Shown: in pieces, positions 1-11,883 of the stretch
Layout: each line of letters starts with the position of its first letter
How positions within the stretch are numbered: the first letter of the stretch is position 1
Assembly: GCA_944989445.1 (NCBI GenBank)
Contig: CALYLW010000053.1
Span: 522,501-586,500 of the forward strand
Reading direction: 5' to 3'
Source of the DNA: Ampullaceana balthica
Taxonomy: Eukaryota; Mollusca; Gastropoda; Lymnaeidae
DNA: 64,000 nucleotides
Translations under genes and position numbers: made by a program
The notes under the pieces: generated by a model
What the model was told of the DNA's origin: nothing
The model's database searches: none
The model's input: only the letters and a program-made list of their open reading frames with translations

Positions 1-909
1 ATGCTTCACCCCCCAAATACTGACAATTTAGAGATTGCCTACCAAACTGTCCACAATCGTGTTGAACATTGTTGCTAACGTTAAAGTTGATTGCTCCCCG
101 ACGAAGAGCCACATTCAGACGCTCTCGGTGTTGCTGCTGAGAGGCAGCGTTGGCCGCTCGATGGGCTTGAAGCTGAGCAGGGGACAGGCTTCTCAGGCGT
201 TACTTGTGCGACTCATTATTTATTGCACTAAGTGCTTCAACTGATTCACGCGTTTGCTTTGCACGCCATCTATCTTGACGTTCCTTAGCTTTACGTCGTT
301 TTCTGGTGACAAGGTCTTCATCAACCTCCATCATAATCTGGTTTTTAAAAAAATGCATCATAATTATAGCTATCAATGAAATTTATTTTTAAACTTACGA
401 TAACTCTCTCAAAAACTTCTCACAAATTGATTACTGTCCGTCCTCAATAGCAACTTAAAAAAATTGCATTATTATTTTATCTAATCAATGAAATGAATAG
501 AATTCTACCACCCAGTCGATCTGATGCTTCAAGAATAACGTAATTATCTAAACTAATGTACACAAATTATTTTATAAACATAAAATGGTATCTACTTCAA
601 CACAAATGCTAACGTCGCATGTTCGTGCGTTGTTTGGGTAATTGACGTCATATAATATTTTACGGCGAGAAATACCACCCGCTCTGTTAATCTCGAAAGC
701 AAAATGATACTCAGCGTTACGGGTCCATCCAGCCAGCCACCCAGTGACTTGGGTTATTCTATTATAGATTACGAGCAACCAAGCCCGTCCAAGGACGTTC
801 CGCCACCGTTCGGTGGCATGTTGTAACTCCCCTTCAACAGCCGTCTCGACCGGCATACATGTGCATCGCGTCAAAAACACTATTCATTATAGTTAAAATA
901 AATAACTCG
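1..909. other. gene-free stretch
   Basis: I see no coding region here. Short open frames on both strands lack any recognisable motif. A perfect TGACGTCA octamer lies at 643-650. The sequence is ordinary AT-rich intergenic DNA with no clear inverted or tandem repeat. Confidence 0.5.
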
Positions 910-1112
910 TAAAAAAAAAGCTTTTGATTATAAATCCCAACGCGCATAACTCAAAATAAAGTCTTGGAAGAAATACTGCACCAAAAATATTTCGTTTTCA
1001 ACGTCCGCGTAAACTTGATATGATTGGCTGTACGAGTCATGTGTGCTTGAGAGACCAATCGCTATAGATGACTGGACAGAAAGGACAGAAACTTGCCTTT
1101 TATTATATAGGA
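910..1112 (+). repeat. degenerate copy of TAAATCC-type MITE
   Basis: The left edge (TTTTGATTATAAATCCC) matches the left edge of the much better copies at 12481, 32018, 40054, 40541, 51951 and 54871. The right edge ends in TTATATAGGATT, an inverted version of the start. The middle has diverged too far to align by eye, so the assignment is tentative. Confidence 0.4.
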
Positions 1113-1303
1113 TTACTGTATTAATGAGTTTCCTTAGAAATTATTTCGTAAGTATTCTGTACAGAATATAATTTCATATAATGGCATATTTAAAATTGCA
1201 TCCAATATTCGTGGTTTTTCGCCTTTCGCGGTGCTAGGAACGGGGGAGGGTGGGGGAGAACTTAACACCCCCCCCCCGCGAATAGCGAGGGAATGCTGTA
1301 GAG

Positions 1304-1490
1304 CAGTGCTTCTCAAACTTTTTAGTGTGGCGGACCGGCAGGAATTTTTACATTGCACTAGGGACCGGTGAACTATTTTCCCTGTACTGACATGGTAGGA
1401 AAATATCCTTTCTTTGTAACCTCTGCGGACCGGCATCGGATGGCCCACGGACCGGCACGGGTCCACGGACCACCACTTTGAGAAGCATTG
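1304..1490. mobile_element. 187-bp hAT-type MITE with perfect 8-bp TSD
   Basis: The element starts CAGTGCTTCTCAAAC and ends TTTGAGAAGCATTG, an imperfect terminal inverted repeat. It is flanked on both sides by CTGTAGAG (1296-1303 and 1491-1498). Eight-base target duplications and CAGTG ends are characteristic of hAT transposons. The interior consists of repeated GCGGACCGGC-like blocks. A sister copy with its own perfect TSD is at 38504-38688, and a much larger relative that carries a decayed transposase spans 27526-36631. Confidence 0.9.
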
Positions 1491-1498
1491 CTGTAGAG

Positions 1499-2147
1499 GA
1501 AATCATTTCCGAAATGCATTGCAAAATGATTGTATAACTTTTTCATTATCAGACATTTAAAAAAAATTTATTTTGCCCAGAATTTCCCCCCCCCAAGTAC
1601 TAATTTGCGAAAGCCCGAGGAGGAGGTCGGACTCGGAAGTATTTAATCGTAAATGATTTTACTGTTAGGTGACGCCTCTATATCTGATTTGTATTTAGCT
1701 TACTACTAACTACTAACTTGAAAATTTTGTTTGGTCTGAGGCCGTGAAGGAAATGAAAATATCTGGCCAAATATGGTTAAATGATCAAATCAAAACAGAT
1801 GACGGCAGATGGCAGATAACTTCAACGATATTGGCTCGAAGTATGATTTTAAAATAACATTTTAAATCTAAAAAATCTTTAAACTCATCAAAACTCATGA
1901 AAAAAATATTGAAGCATTAAATACTTGTTTTAATTACTCATTGAAGTGTTCAAATTAGTAAAATTAAGTTACAATGAATTCGTATACTTGATTTAATTTT
2001 AAGCTGGTTATTTAAAATTTTGATTTGAACATGAACAGTTATACTAGGTGTTGTATGGCGCCCATTTTATTTTTGTCAAAAGTCCATGTAACTTATCCTT
2101 GTTTGATAAATAGAAATAGGTAATAGTAATTGCAATTAAAAATAGGA
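1499..2147. other. gene-free stretch
   Basis: AT-rich sequence with no open frame of interest and no repeat that I can match elsewhere in the window. Confidence 0.5.
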
Positions 2148-2205
2148 CTTACAAATTAGCGCTGTAATAGCTAAAATACGACATAAAATTAATAATTATG
2201 AATAA
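2148..2205 (-). mobile_element. Mutator-like arm fragment, left piece
   Basis: The stretch containing ACAAATTAGCGCTGTAATAG matches the long inverted-repeat arm of the Mutator-like element at 61966-63955. The outer part of the same arm resumes at about 4412-4508, so a ~2.2-kb insertion (2206-4411) seems to split it. Confidence 0.6.
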
Positions 2206-3119
2206 GGCTAAGGCAAGCGTTATCGGCACGGTTTTCGAACATTATTCGCACGGTTTTGACCGTGAGAGTGATGCCGATCGATATCTAATATCTAATTCTT
2301 ATTACTGCATATAATTTATGTTGCATTGCTTAATATATCTTTTGGTTTGGAGGGTACAAAAATAATTAAAATTAAACTGTCATTTTAATTGTCTTTCCAG
2401 TGACTGGATTATTAAGTTTTAAGTGTTCCAGTGAGCACTCAACTTTGTATTGTATAGTATATAATAGTATATATAATATATTATGAAGTAACTTTATTAA
2501 CTTTCATAGGTGATAGTTTCATTCATAATTGGACGAAACTCTGTATTTAAAGAGGCTAATTATTATTAGGTAAGCGTTATTCGCACGGTATTGGCAGTGC
2601 GAATAATGTCCAACATTATCCGCACGGTTTACCGTGCGGATAATGCCTAGTGTTATTCGCACGGTTTTGACCGTGAGAATGATGCCAAACGATATCTAAA
2701 TTTTTATTACTAACTGCTGATTATTTATGTATCATTGTTTATTGACATATTTTGGTTTGGAGGGTATAAAAATAATTAATTTGTCATTTTAACCGTCTTT
2801 TGAGAGACTGGAATCTTATATTTTTATCCATTTTAGCAATAATCAATAATCTGAGCGGACCTGCATATCGTTAGTTAATCACGAATTAATGAATAAATTA
2901 GTAATACTAATACTATGGATTTAGCTGGTATAAATTATAAAACTATTATTAACTGTTCCAGTGCACTCGAACTTTGTATTTTTATTCTATATATTATAAA
3001 GTAGATTAATTAACTTTCATTCATAATTGGACAAGGCTCTGTAAATGTACTTAAATAGGCTAATTATTATTCTCCCCAAAACTAGCATTGTACCTGTAAT
3101 CATCATAAATTAATTAAGT

Positions 3120-3445
3120 TATTTTAAAGCATGCAAAAGCGAAAGACGATATAATATAATGGTATAGTACAGCATAGAAATTTAAAAGTGAGAGTCTGTA
3201 ACAGATAGTAACAGAATAGTTAAGACAGCCATGGGTGGGGGAATAATAAAATGTTTCTGGGAAAGAGCCTGCTTGAGTGTTTGCAAACATCCTCACTGTG
3301 GTTGTAAAAAAAACAAAAAACAAACCCAAAAAAAACTAAGTAACCCCCCCAAAAAATATAAAAAATAAGTTAGACGTCCTGGGATTCGATCCGCATACCA
3401 TCATACTCTATGGAACACAGCTACGACTAACCATTCACCTGGAGA
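3120..3445 (-). repeat. tRNA-derived SINE, copy 1
   Basis: On the minus strand a tRNA-like head carries an A-box-like TGGTTAGTCG and a B-box-like GGATCGAATCC. It is followed by a pyrimidine run and a body containing ACAACCACAGTGAGGATG. The same arrangement occurs at 3786-4125. The head no longer folds as a functional tRNA. It lies in the CGCACGG cluster. Confidence 0.55.
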
Positions 3446-3785
3446 AGCTGATAATGTAAGTTCGTTATTTCAAAATTATAAGAATTATCATTAATTGGAC
3501 ACCAATCATTTTTTTATAGCAGTGCTACTTTAAAACTTCAGTAATCATGAAATTTTAATTTCTATTAGCATATTAAATACACATTTTAGCAGAAATTGAG
3601 TGATATCGGCTTTTATTTTGTCTACACCGGGCGCGTTTTTTTTTCAAAGTGACCAGCCCCTAGAATACGCATGCGCCGACGACCAGTGCGGATAATGCTC
3701 TGCATTGGCATTATCCCCACGGCCAAAACCGTGCGAATAATCACTTCGTTCTTATTATTCTGACCATAACTAGCACTGTTGGACA

Positions 3786-4125
3786 TCAAAAATCCATTAA
3801 GTTAATTGAAATTAAATTTAAAGCATGCAAAAGTGAAAGACGATAAAATGGTATAGCATAAAAATTTAGAAGTGAGAGTCTGTAACAGTGACTAACACCA
3901 ACACAATAATTGATAAAATAGGTATATAGGGTGGGGGAATAATAAAATGTTTCTTGAAATGAGCCTGCTTGAGTGATCGCAAGCATCCTCACTGTGGTTG
4001 TAAAACAAAACAAAAAGAAAAAAAAGAAAGAAAAAAAAATTAAGACCGTCCATGGATTCGAACAGCTAACCATAAATGAAAATGCACTCCGCTTAAATTT
4101 ACCACTCGCCTGGAGAAGTTGATAT
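3786..4125 (-). repeat. tRNA-derived SINE, copy 2
   Basis: This is the second copy of the unit at 3120-3445. On the minus strand it has a B box TGTTCGAATCC (rc near 4053), a long T-rich run, then ACAACCACAGTGAGGATG and the shared body. The two copies lie in two larger direct repeats, so the pair may come from a segmental duplication rather than two insertions. Confidence 0.55.
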
Positions 4126-4411
4126 GCGATGGCGACATTTAAAAATTATAAGTAAATATCATAAATTGAACACCAATCAATTATTATGGCAGTGCTACTG
4201 TAAAATTTCAGTAATCATGAAATTTTAAAACGTATTAGCATATAAATTACACATTTAGCCTAAATCGAGTGGTATCGGCTATTATTGTGTATACGCCGGG
4301 CGCGTTTTTTTTAAAAACGTCATCAGCTGCTAGAATACGGATGCGCGACGACCCGTGCAGATAATACTCGACATTATTCGCACGGTAAAAACCGTGCGAA
4401 TAATCATTTCA

Positions 4412-4508
4412 TAATGATAATGCATTTAATAAATCAAAAACATAAGTTCTCACGAGAAAATTAAATTTTGCTGTGAAATAATAGACCTGTAGACTGTAGA
4501 AACTGCAG
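4412..4508 (-). mobile_element. Mutator-like arm fragment, right piece
   Basis: It contains AATGCATTTAAT, AAGTTCTC(A)CGAGAAAA and the terminal CTGCAGGATTACC, the outer end of the arm at 63741-63955. Together with 2148-2205 it forms one arm interrupted by the CGCACGG cluster. Confidence 0.7.
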
Positions 4509-6648
4509 GATTACCTACGAAATGTTAAACTTCCTGAAATGTACTCAAAGTATTTTATAATTATAAATTATAAAAACCTCTCTGGGGCCTTCCACTAATA
4601 TAGGCACTTCGATACTCATGCGCGCATCGTTCTGCGCATATCGAAAATTTACGGAAAAACTTTTTTAACATATTTGACGGTTCGCTATTCGGTACTCTAG
4701 CGGTACCTCGGAATTTTTGTGTTTACGTTACAGTTTTCTAAAAATAATTTAATTTTGTATTCGAATACGTCAGATAAGTGGGTTCCGGTGACTCTCTCAC
4801 TCTTTTGAGCGGTTGTAAACATTGGGAATTTTGTTTTACTTCACTTTTACGACTCGGTTCACTACAAATGTCTTAACCATACTGGTGTTAGTAAAATTAC
4901 ACTCATGAAACCTAATTATACATGATCCGCATCCAATCTTTGTTGTAAAAAACATCAACATAGTCAGATTACACTTTTTACACGACCCGTTAGGAATTTT
5001 GCAAAGGCATCAACCCCTCAACATCGTTATAAAGAAAAAAGTGGCGCCGATCGTATTTTCTTCATTGAGCCGATGGGGTTCCCGATATGATTCTCAATCA
5101 TTTTTCAATCTCTAAACATCTAAATAATTAAAAATAAATTACTGATAATATACACTGCTACTTCTAGTATTGTTTAAAAGTATTAATATTAATACATGTA
5201 ATAGTATTAGTAAATTTAATTCTAAACCAAAATTAATACTTAATTATAGTTAACAGTAATAATACTAATACATGTAATAGTAATATCCGTTGCAGCACGG
5301 CTACTTACATTTCAACTTTAAATTACTTTAAATAAATAAATAAAACTCATAACAATCAATAATTACAGTTTAATTATCATACAAATACATGTAAATTAGC
5401 CTATTAGTGTCAGTGAGCATATATTAAACTAAAATATAGAGAAATATAATAATATAAATAAAAATTAGTGAAATTGAAGTCAAAACACTTAGACGTAGAC
5501 TAAGGCTACCACAGTTTTAATAGCTTCATGCAATCAATTTACTTATTGTTTTAAATTCTAATTACCTGTCATACATATAAGTATTGATTTAACATTTTAC
5601 TAAAACATATATTTAATTAAAATCCAATAAACATGTTATATTTTTTTTTAACACTTGACTTGAGACAAATTATTTTTTCAACTTTTTGAATGATTTTTTA
5701 CAACTTGACCTTTAAAAAAAATTTTAAAAATAATCATTGTTGTAAATTAATTTTAAATAGTTAGTTGTTTATAATGTTGTACATATAATAATGTGATTGT
5801 CTCCTAAAAATTTGGTGCAAATATCTTTAAAAATGATAAAGTTATGGGTGAAAGGGTGAGAAATTTTAAAAATGGGTCACACGTTTTTTTAGTAAAATAT
5901 AAAGTTTATATAAGGGGCTTAAAAAATTCACACAAAAAATGATAACTTGACTTCTGTTTAAGATAAAAAGATGAAATTGGTGTTTTAAGAAAGCTTAGAG
6001 CTAGCCCTTTCAAATGATATATGTTTTAACATGATATGACAATATTTAAATATCTTGTCAAAGTACCTAACTAATAGGGAGGAGGTCTGAAATTTTTTGA
6101 TAATTGTTGACAAGGGGGAGGTCAAGAAAAGTTGACGTCAACGTTACTTTAAAAAAAAATTAATTTAAATACTTAACTTTAACAAAGGAAAATTAGGCAG
6201 CGTTTGTAGTCCTGTGTTACACACTTGCCCAACCTTCAGTTTCAGTATTTTAAGTGAACTAACTAAAACCATATTGCCATATTCAATTCCTACTTTTTAA
6301 AACCCTTGCTGTGCTTTAAATTTTAAAGAGACGCCACACATATCTAAATATAGACACACGAGATGTTTACTCGTAACACTTATTTTTTTCAAAGTTGTTT
6401 GTTGATCTGCTCAAGCCTGCTGTGCAAATAAAGATTTATGTAAGTACACAGTCTACATTATATTATATTATCTAAATGTCTATACTAAATAAATTATAAA
6501 ATGCATTATTGGTTAAACTAGACTCTATTAAAAATAATTGGCTTTCACTGTTAAATTGGATTAGATCTAAAGTTAAAGATTAAATTATTAAAGGTAATTC
6601 TGGAGTTTTGGCACGTATATTATTTCGCTGCGAATTCTTATTTTCTTG
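4509..6648. other. gene-free stretch
   Basis: More than 2 kb without a credible gene. The sequence is strongly AT-rich with poly-T and poly-A runs. A TTGACGTCAA palindrome lies at 6132-6141. I find no transposon ends here. Confidence 0.5.
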
Positions 6649-7662
6649 CAGGGTCCCCACACAGTCTGGAAAACGGGAAATAGTCGGGAATTTGAGCATT
6701 CTAGTAAGGAATTTTTCAGGATAGTCGGGAATTTTTATTTCATAATTTAAAAAAAAATAAAATACTCAAATCGTTTCAATTACGACTCCATTATCATTTA
6801 TCGACTGCATTTTATTGTAGTATTAGTTTTGACTTTTCTGCTCGTTCTTCCGATGCCGACCCCATTTCAATTGTGAGAGAAAAACGACTTTGCGCCACTT
6901 GAGTCTCAATCATTTGATCTCTCTAATACTCTGTGCTCGGCTCTTACTAATCAATAACTTTCAAACTTTGAATTTTTGGAGTCACTGGAACAGTTTTGTG
7001 GTGAGTATTCATTTATGTCAATTATTTATATAGTTTTTATCGGCAGATCTGGTTTTTAATTTAAGAGTCATAGCAGTCACTAGTTAAAGTAGTATTACAG
7101 TATTTGAATTTGATAATAATAGTATTAATATTAATTAGGCTTAGGGGATATTAGGGAATATTAAACTTCTGAAATGAATGTTTGTTATCGGCAGATCTGG
7201 TTCTTAATTAATTTAATCTGGTATATAAATTTATTACAGTATTTCAGAAGTCCAGTACTATTATTATTAGGGCTTAATTAATATTGTATTGGATTAGGCA
7301 GGCATATTAAGTCATCTGTAATTACTGTAATTGTAATTTTTATCCCTTTGCCTTTGGGTTTTACTTAAATAGGCTTGGTCATTATTTACCGGAAGTCTAA
7401 TAATAGACTCGATCTATAACTAGGTCACCGCCTGAGGTGCCGTAAGGTCAAGTAGTGAATATTTATTCATAACTATTAGAGGGAATGCGCTCATTGAAAT
7501 TATCTAAAACTTGTTCAAAAGCTTGATTTTATAGAATTTTAAAGAAAAATATAAGGTCATATTATTTGATATATTATAATAATGCGAAATAGAGCTTCTT
7601 TGCGAGAGTGAATTTAATATTAATATGTAAATATACAGACTATACTTTTTTATTTTTAGTTC

Positions 7663-8522
7663 ATTCGCTCATTCGTCCGAGAATTTTATACATTCAAATA
7701 CTATTTACTTCTAAAACGTATGATGTAATTATAATTAAAATCATAATCTTAGTGTAAGTTTATTACTAATAAATACTAAGGCATATATAATTTATATGAA
7801 CCAACGAAAACAATTTATATTAAATATAAGTTTGTTAGCACTAGTGACTAGTACTAGTGGCGACGGCCGGAACGACCGCTTACACTTTCACTCATCTTAA
7901 ATAAACTCTTAGGCCTAGGCTTATTTATTTAAATATCAATAGATGGTTATATTATGTAATATTATATTATGCGAAATGGAACGCCCTTGGGAGCATGAAT
8001 TATGTAAATGAATTATAATTAGTGACTCTGCATCTGCTGAGGCTCTAACTCTATTACTATTATCTAGTAATAAGTTAGTAGTAACTAGTTCTAGTTGCTC
8101 GTTCGTCCATGAAGTTTATTCTTTCATGCTATGATGTAATTATAATTAAAGTCATAATCTTAGTGTAATTTTATTACTAATAAATACTAAGGCATCTATA
8201 ATTTATATGAACCAACGAAAACAATTTATATTAAATATACGTTTGTTAGCACTAGTGACTAGTACTAGTGGCGACGGCCGGAACGACCGCTTACACTTTC
8301 ACTAGTTGCTCGTTCGTCCATGAAGTTTATTCTTTCATACTATGATGTAATTATAATTAAATTCATAATCTTAGTGTAAGTTTATTACTAAAGGCATATT
8401 TTTTATAAGGCAAGGGCCAAGGAAAACAATATTAAAATACATATATGTTAATAATTGACTACGCTAGGACTAGTGTTTACCGTAGTTACGAATATGAACG
8501 CTTACACTCATCTTTAAATAAT
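7663..8522 (+). repeat. three copies of a ~211-bp repeat in the hAT leader
   Basis: Copies start near 7669, 8098 and 8309, each with a CTCGTTCGTCCATGAAG-like start. Copies 1 and 2 share the block ending GCGACGGCCGGAACGACCGC; copies 2 and 3 are directly tandem at a 211-base period. Copy 3 has diverged in its second half. The repeats lie between the 5' end of the hAT and its transposase, where sub-terminal or promoter repeats would be expected; that role is inference. Confidence 0.75.
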
Positions 8523-8965
8523 TTAAAATACTATGTTACGGCTTATTTATTAAAGTTTTAAGTCTTCGACATTTTAATAACTTTTTTCGGCTGCAAAACT
8601 GAGTGAGAAGAAATATCTTTTTTGTCCAAAATAGCACCTGGAACATCGTTTTCAGATAGCACTATAACACTATTAAACACACTGTTGCTAGCCATGTTTG
8701 AGAAAGTTTGACCTTACTGACAACGAAGAGCCTAAAAATAGATATGACCGAATGGCTTATGACGCGTTGGGGTCACAGAAAGGATCAAGCCTATAAAAAT
8801 AGTATAACAATCTACTCCTTATTTAATTTAAGAAGTACCCTACAGTAAATAAATTTGTATTTGAGCTTAGTATAGTATTTTTAATAATTATTGTTCAAGT
8901 CTATGACCTTGATTGTAATAACATTAATTAATAGTTTATAATGTTAAAATAACTTGTAAAATCTA

Positions 8966-10408
8966 TTGTTTCAGATAATTATGCCTAACTGTACTTTCCA
9001 AGATAAGTGGTTGGAACAACTTGAATTCAAACCATGGCTTTCCCGGGACAAGTTGGTGCACAATGCATATTGTAGGATTTGTTCTAGATCTATTGATATC
9101 CGATCAATGGGCAGGACCGCACTCATCTCCCACATGAAAGGGAAAAAACATGAAGATAAGCTTAAATTAAGCCAATCGTCTCCAATAAGAGTGTTCACTA
9201 AAAATAAACCAGCTGTTGACATCCCATCAAATTCAGCCACACACTTTGCTGAAGTATCTACTCCAAAGTCACAGTCAACATTGTCCAATTTTATTTCAAA
9301 AAAGGATACATTAAATGCAGAAATTTTATGGGCGTTAAAATGTGTTAATTCAAACTATTCATTTTCATCACAAGCGGACATTGTGCCACTATTCCAACGG
9401 ATGTTTCCAAATTGTGAAATAGCGCAATCAATGAAAACAAAATAATGTACATGTCATGTTTTGGTATTGCTCCTTATTTTACTTCCTTGCTGGAAAGAAC
9501 AACAAAGGATTCTCCATATGTCCTCCTGTTTGACGAATCCTTAAACAAGGACCTTAAAAAGAAACAACTTGACATTCACATCAGGATGTGGGATTACTAT
9601 AAAGTCAAGACTCGCTATTACACATCAGATTTCATTGGCTACTCTTGTGCCTCTGATGTGTTGGACTCTTTCGAAGAGAAAGTTGTCAACAGCATCGGAC
9701 TCAATAATATTGTTCAATTGTCTATGGATGGACCTAATGTTAATTGGGCCATATTTAAAAAAATGCAAGAAAAAATAAGTATGAATTTCCAGCATCAGCT
9801 AATTGACATTGGCTCTTGTGGACTTCATACACTACACAATAGTTTCAAGGCAGCTATTGATGCTACTCACTGGGGAGTATACCAGATTTTGTCAGCGCGG
9901 TTTATCAATGTTTTATTGCTTCTGTCACATGGGCAGGCAACTGTTGAGCGTGGTTTTTCAGTGAACAGGGAAACCACACAAACAAACATTTCTCAGTAGG
10001 TTTTAATAAGCAAACCTACTAAAAGACCATCTAGAACATGTGGGAGGCCTTGCTAACATTGTTGTGACACAAGAACTCCAGACTGCCGCTCAACAAGGTA
10101 GAAAGATTTATGGGGATTATTTAGATAGGAAAAGAACAGAGGAAGAGAGGAGGCAAAAATGTTCAAAGAGAAAGTAGGCAGAGAATGACATAGATGGACT
10201 GAAGTTAAAGAAACAGAAGCTGGAAAAGGAGATTGAATTTTTGATCCAAGATGCAGACAAAACTTCAGAGAAAGCTGAGAGTTTGCAAAGTTTTCCTCAT
10301 CTTTCAAAAGCTAATGCTATCAGAGTCAAGGCAAAAGAAAAGAGGCAACAGCTGACTAATATAAATGTTGAGATTGAGGAAAAGATGAAGTTGTTAGGAA
10401 ACCTTTAA
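8966..10408 (+). pseudogene. hAT transposase remnant with BED-like zinc finger
   Basis: This once encoded a hAT-like transposase. The first part (start codon best at 8981) has a BED-like finger: C-x2-C in AYCRICSRS followed by H-x4-H in SHMKGKKH. A +1 frameshift at about 9443 moves into the next frame, which has the acidic segment LLFDESLN, DGPNVNW, and HTLHNSFKAAIDATHWGVY. An internal deletion then joins directly to the C-terminal dimerisation signature LSHGQATVERGFSVN, followed by a stop at 9997-9999. The C-terminal tail (10025-10408) continues in another frame with one internal TAG and a lysine- and glutamate-rich helix. The frameshift, deletion and stops rule out activity. The family assignment is from memory of these motifs. 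Confidence 0.85.
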
Positions 10409-10839
10409 TAACATTTAGTAGCATCCTTTACTTAATTTCAATTTATCATTCTCCATATAACATTGTTAACATATTGTTCATCATTTATTATTTGAAATAA
10501 TGTAATTTCATTTTATCATGTACATATCAATAGATGTTAAAATAATTATTACAATATACATGCATTGAATTATGTAAATTGACTACGGTATATATTTTTT
10601 ATGATATTAATATTATGGATGTATTCCTGTATATTACCAAGTCCAGGCATTGGAAAGTTAATGGTTAGTTAAAGTGTTATTTTATTATATTGTTTTGTAA
10701 AGTTTATTTTATTTAAGATAGCATTATATTTAAAACATGTACCTGGATTGTATATGTAAATTTTTAAAGAAAAAGCTGGAAAATCGATCGCAATAATGTC
10801 GATAAAGCAGCATTTTATTTTGTGAGATTTTTTATTTAG

Positions 10840-11040
10840 TAAATGCATTAATATATATATTATATTTTAGCTATTACAGCGCTAATGTTTTAGTTTTTAA
10901 AAATTCTAATTCATTTTTTCGGCTCTTGTAGATACATCAATCTGAGTAAAATACATTCATTTTGTTTATCTAGCAACTTCCTAGACAGATTTTTCACCCA
11001 TGCTAAAATAAATTTACTTAAACTTAAGAAGTTTAAAAAA
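10840..11040 (+). mobile_element. Mutator-like arm fragment
   Basis: TTAGCTATTACAGCGCTAAT, TTTTTCGGCTCT and CATTTTGTTTATCTAGCA follow in the same order as in the left arm of the element at 61966-62195. The outermost part is missing here, so it is a truncated or solitary arm. Confidence 0.65.
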
Positions 11041-11068
11041 CATATAGAATGTTCAGAGTTATGAAATA

Positions 11069-11883
11069 CTAGACGCCCCGCGGCGTAGCATACGCCGCAG
11101 ACTTGCTCATGGAGAGTTCAAAGAAAGTTGAGAAAGAACGGACACAAACTAAAGCACGAAGAAAACAATGCGAGTGAACGTCGGGGGGACGGGGGACTGC
11201 CAACTCATTGTTTATTTTCGAGACATTTGGCGAAATTCGGTACACCCCTAACTTCTATGAAGTCAGCTGTAAAACGATAATCGGTTTAAAATCGGAGTTA
11301 CATAATCGATAATCGTTTTTTTAAAAATAAAATAAAAAAATCAAGCAATTAACAACCCTAAATATGACTAACCCTCGCTAGGATCGGCCAAACAAAATTC
11401 ATGTTTAAGGGATGGTAGTAATAAATGGGAGGCGGGTAACAACTTCAGTGTGCATGTCTTCACGTTTACTCGCTATTTTTTATTTCTTTAGTGCTGCTTT
11501 TTGTGTCTGTACTCTCACCAACCGTTCTTTGCACTGTCTATGATGAGCCAGTCTTCGGCGTATGCTATGCAATAAAGAGGTAAAAGAACGGGCACAAACA
11601 GACATTTAAAAAAAAACAATATATTCGCCAGGGCTTGAACCCAGGACCTTCCTCGCATGAGGCGGACGTGTTAACCAGTACACTACGAATCTCACGTTTT
11701 CTGTGAAGGAACAATGCAAGTGAAACGCAAGGGCCATTTTTGGTCACCCCTCCACTACCTTCGCTTGTCAACCGTTAACTGTGTTTAGTTGACCGAGCGA
11801 GGGTCATTCGTCATGCTCTGTTGCACATACTTGCAGCTTCTTGCCTTGCAGGGTCCGACCATGAAGAGAATTATATATATAGA
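11069..11883 (-). mobile_element. non-autonomous Helitron, copy A
   Basis: Read on the minus strand it begins TCTATATATATAATTCTC and ends in a GCGGCGTA-TGC-TACGCCGC hairpin, then GGGGCGT and CTAG. It sits exactly between A and T, as Helitrons do: the + strand is A|CTAG...GA|T. No Rep/helicase coding is present, so it is non-autonomous. Copy B is at 17479-18375. An internal tRNA-like SINE lies at 11600-11695. The 5'-TC, hairpin, CTRR and A/T target rules are established for Helitrons. Confidence 0.85.
11600..11695 (-). repeat. tRNA-like SINE head inside Helitron A
   Basis: On the minus strand, TGGTTAACACG fits an RNA polymerase III A box and GGGTTCAAGCC fits a B box, about 35 bases apart, as in a tRNA gene. 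The same segment is found in Helitron B at 18125-18215. The acceptor stem does not close, so I do not call it a functional tRNA. Confidence 0.65.

Larger units (their letters stand above)
2206..4411. repeat. cluster of CGCACGG palindromes with duplicated units
   Basis: Palindromes built on ATTATTCGCACGGT recur at about 2241-2268, 2576-2607, 2614-2645, 2652-2687, 3700-3742 and 4373-4404. The copy at 2614-2645 has perfect 15-base arms with a 2-base spacer; the one at 4373-4404 has perfect 14-base arms with a 4-base spacer. Between them are two direct ~430-bp units (2220-2650 and 2650-3080, sharing TTTTGGTTTGGAGGGTA) and two ~660-bp units (about 3090-3740 and 3760-4410, sharing GGGCGCGTTTTTTTT). 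No coding potential is seen. The palindromes probably are terminal inverted repeats of small non-autonomous elements piled together, but the family is unknown to me. Confidence 0.7.
6649..10690 (+). mobile_element. large decayed hAT transposon
   Basis: The left end CAGGGTCCCCACACAGTC followed by repeated TCGGGAATTT is a typical hAT terminus; a related end is at 13177. A putative leader intron (donor GTGAGT near 7009, acceptor TTTCAG before 8975) precedes the transposase remains at 8966-10408. The right end is eroded: AAGTCCAGGCATTGGAAAG near 10640 looks like sub-terminal sequence, but no clean inverted end is visible, so the right boundary is approximate. Confidence 0.65.

Noticed and set aside
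572..880. Minus-strand open frame of 102 codons
   Set aside because: No conserved domain or splice context; composition is like the surroundings.
1134..1466. Minus-strand open frame of 110 codons
   Set aside because: It overlaps the 187-bp hAT MITE and a C/G homopolymer run.
3370..3445. Possible tRNA gene
   Set aside because: The T-arm and acceptor stem do not pair; it is repeated as part of a larger unit at 3786-4125.
7663..8522. Long terminal repeat retrotransposon
   Set aside because: The repeats are tandem rather than bracketing a coding region, lack TG...CA borders, and no gag/pol sequence is near.
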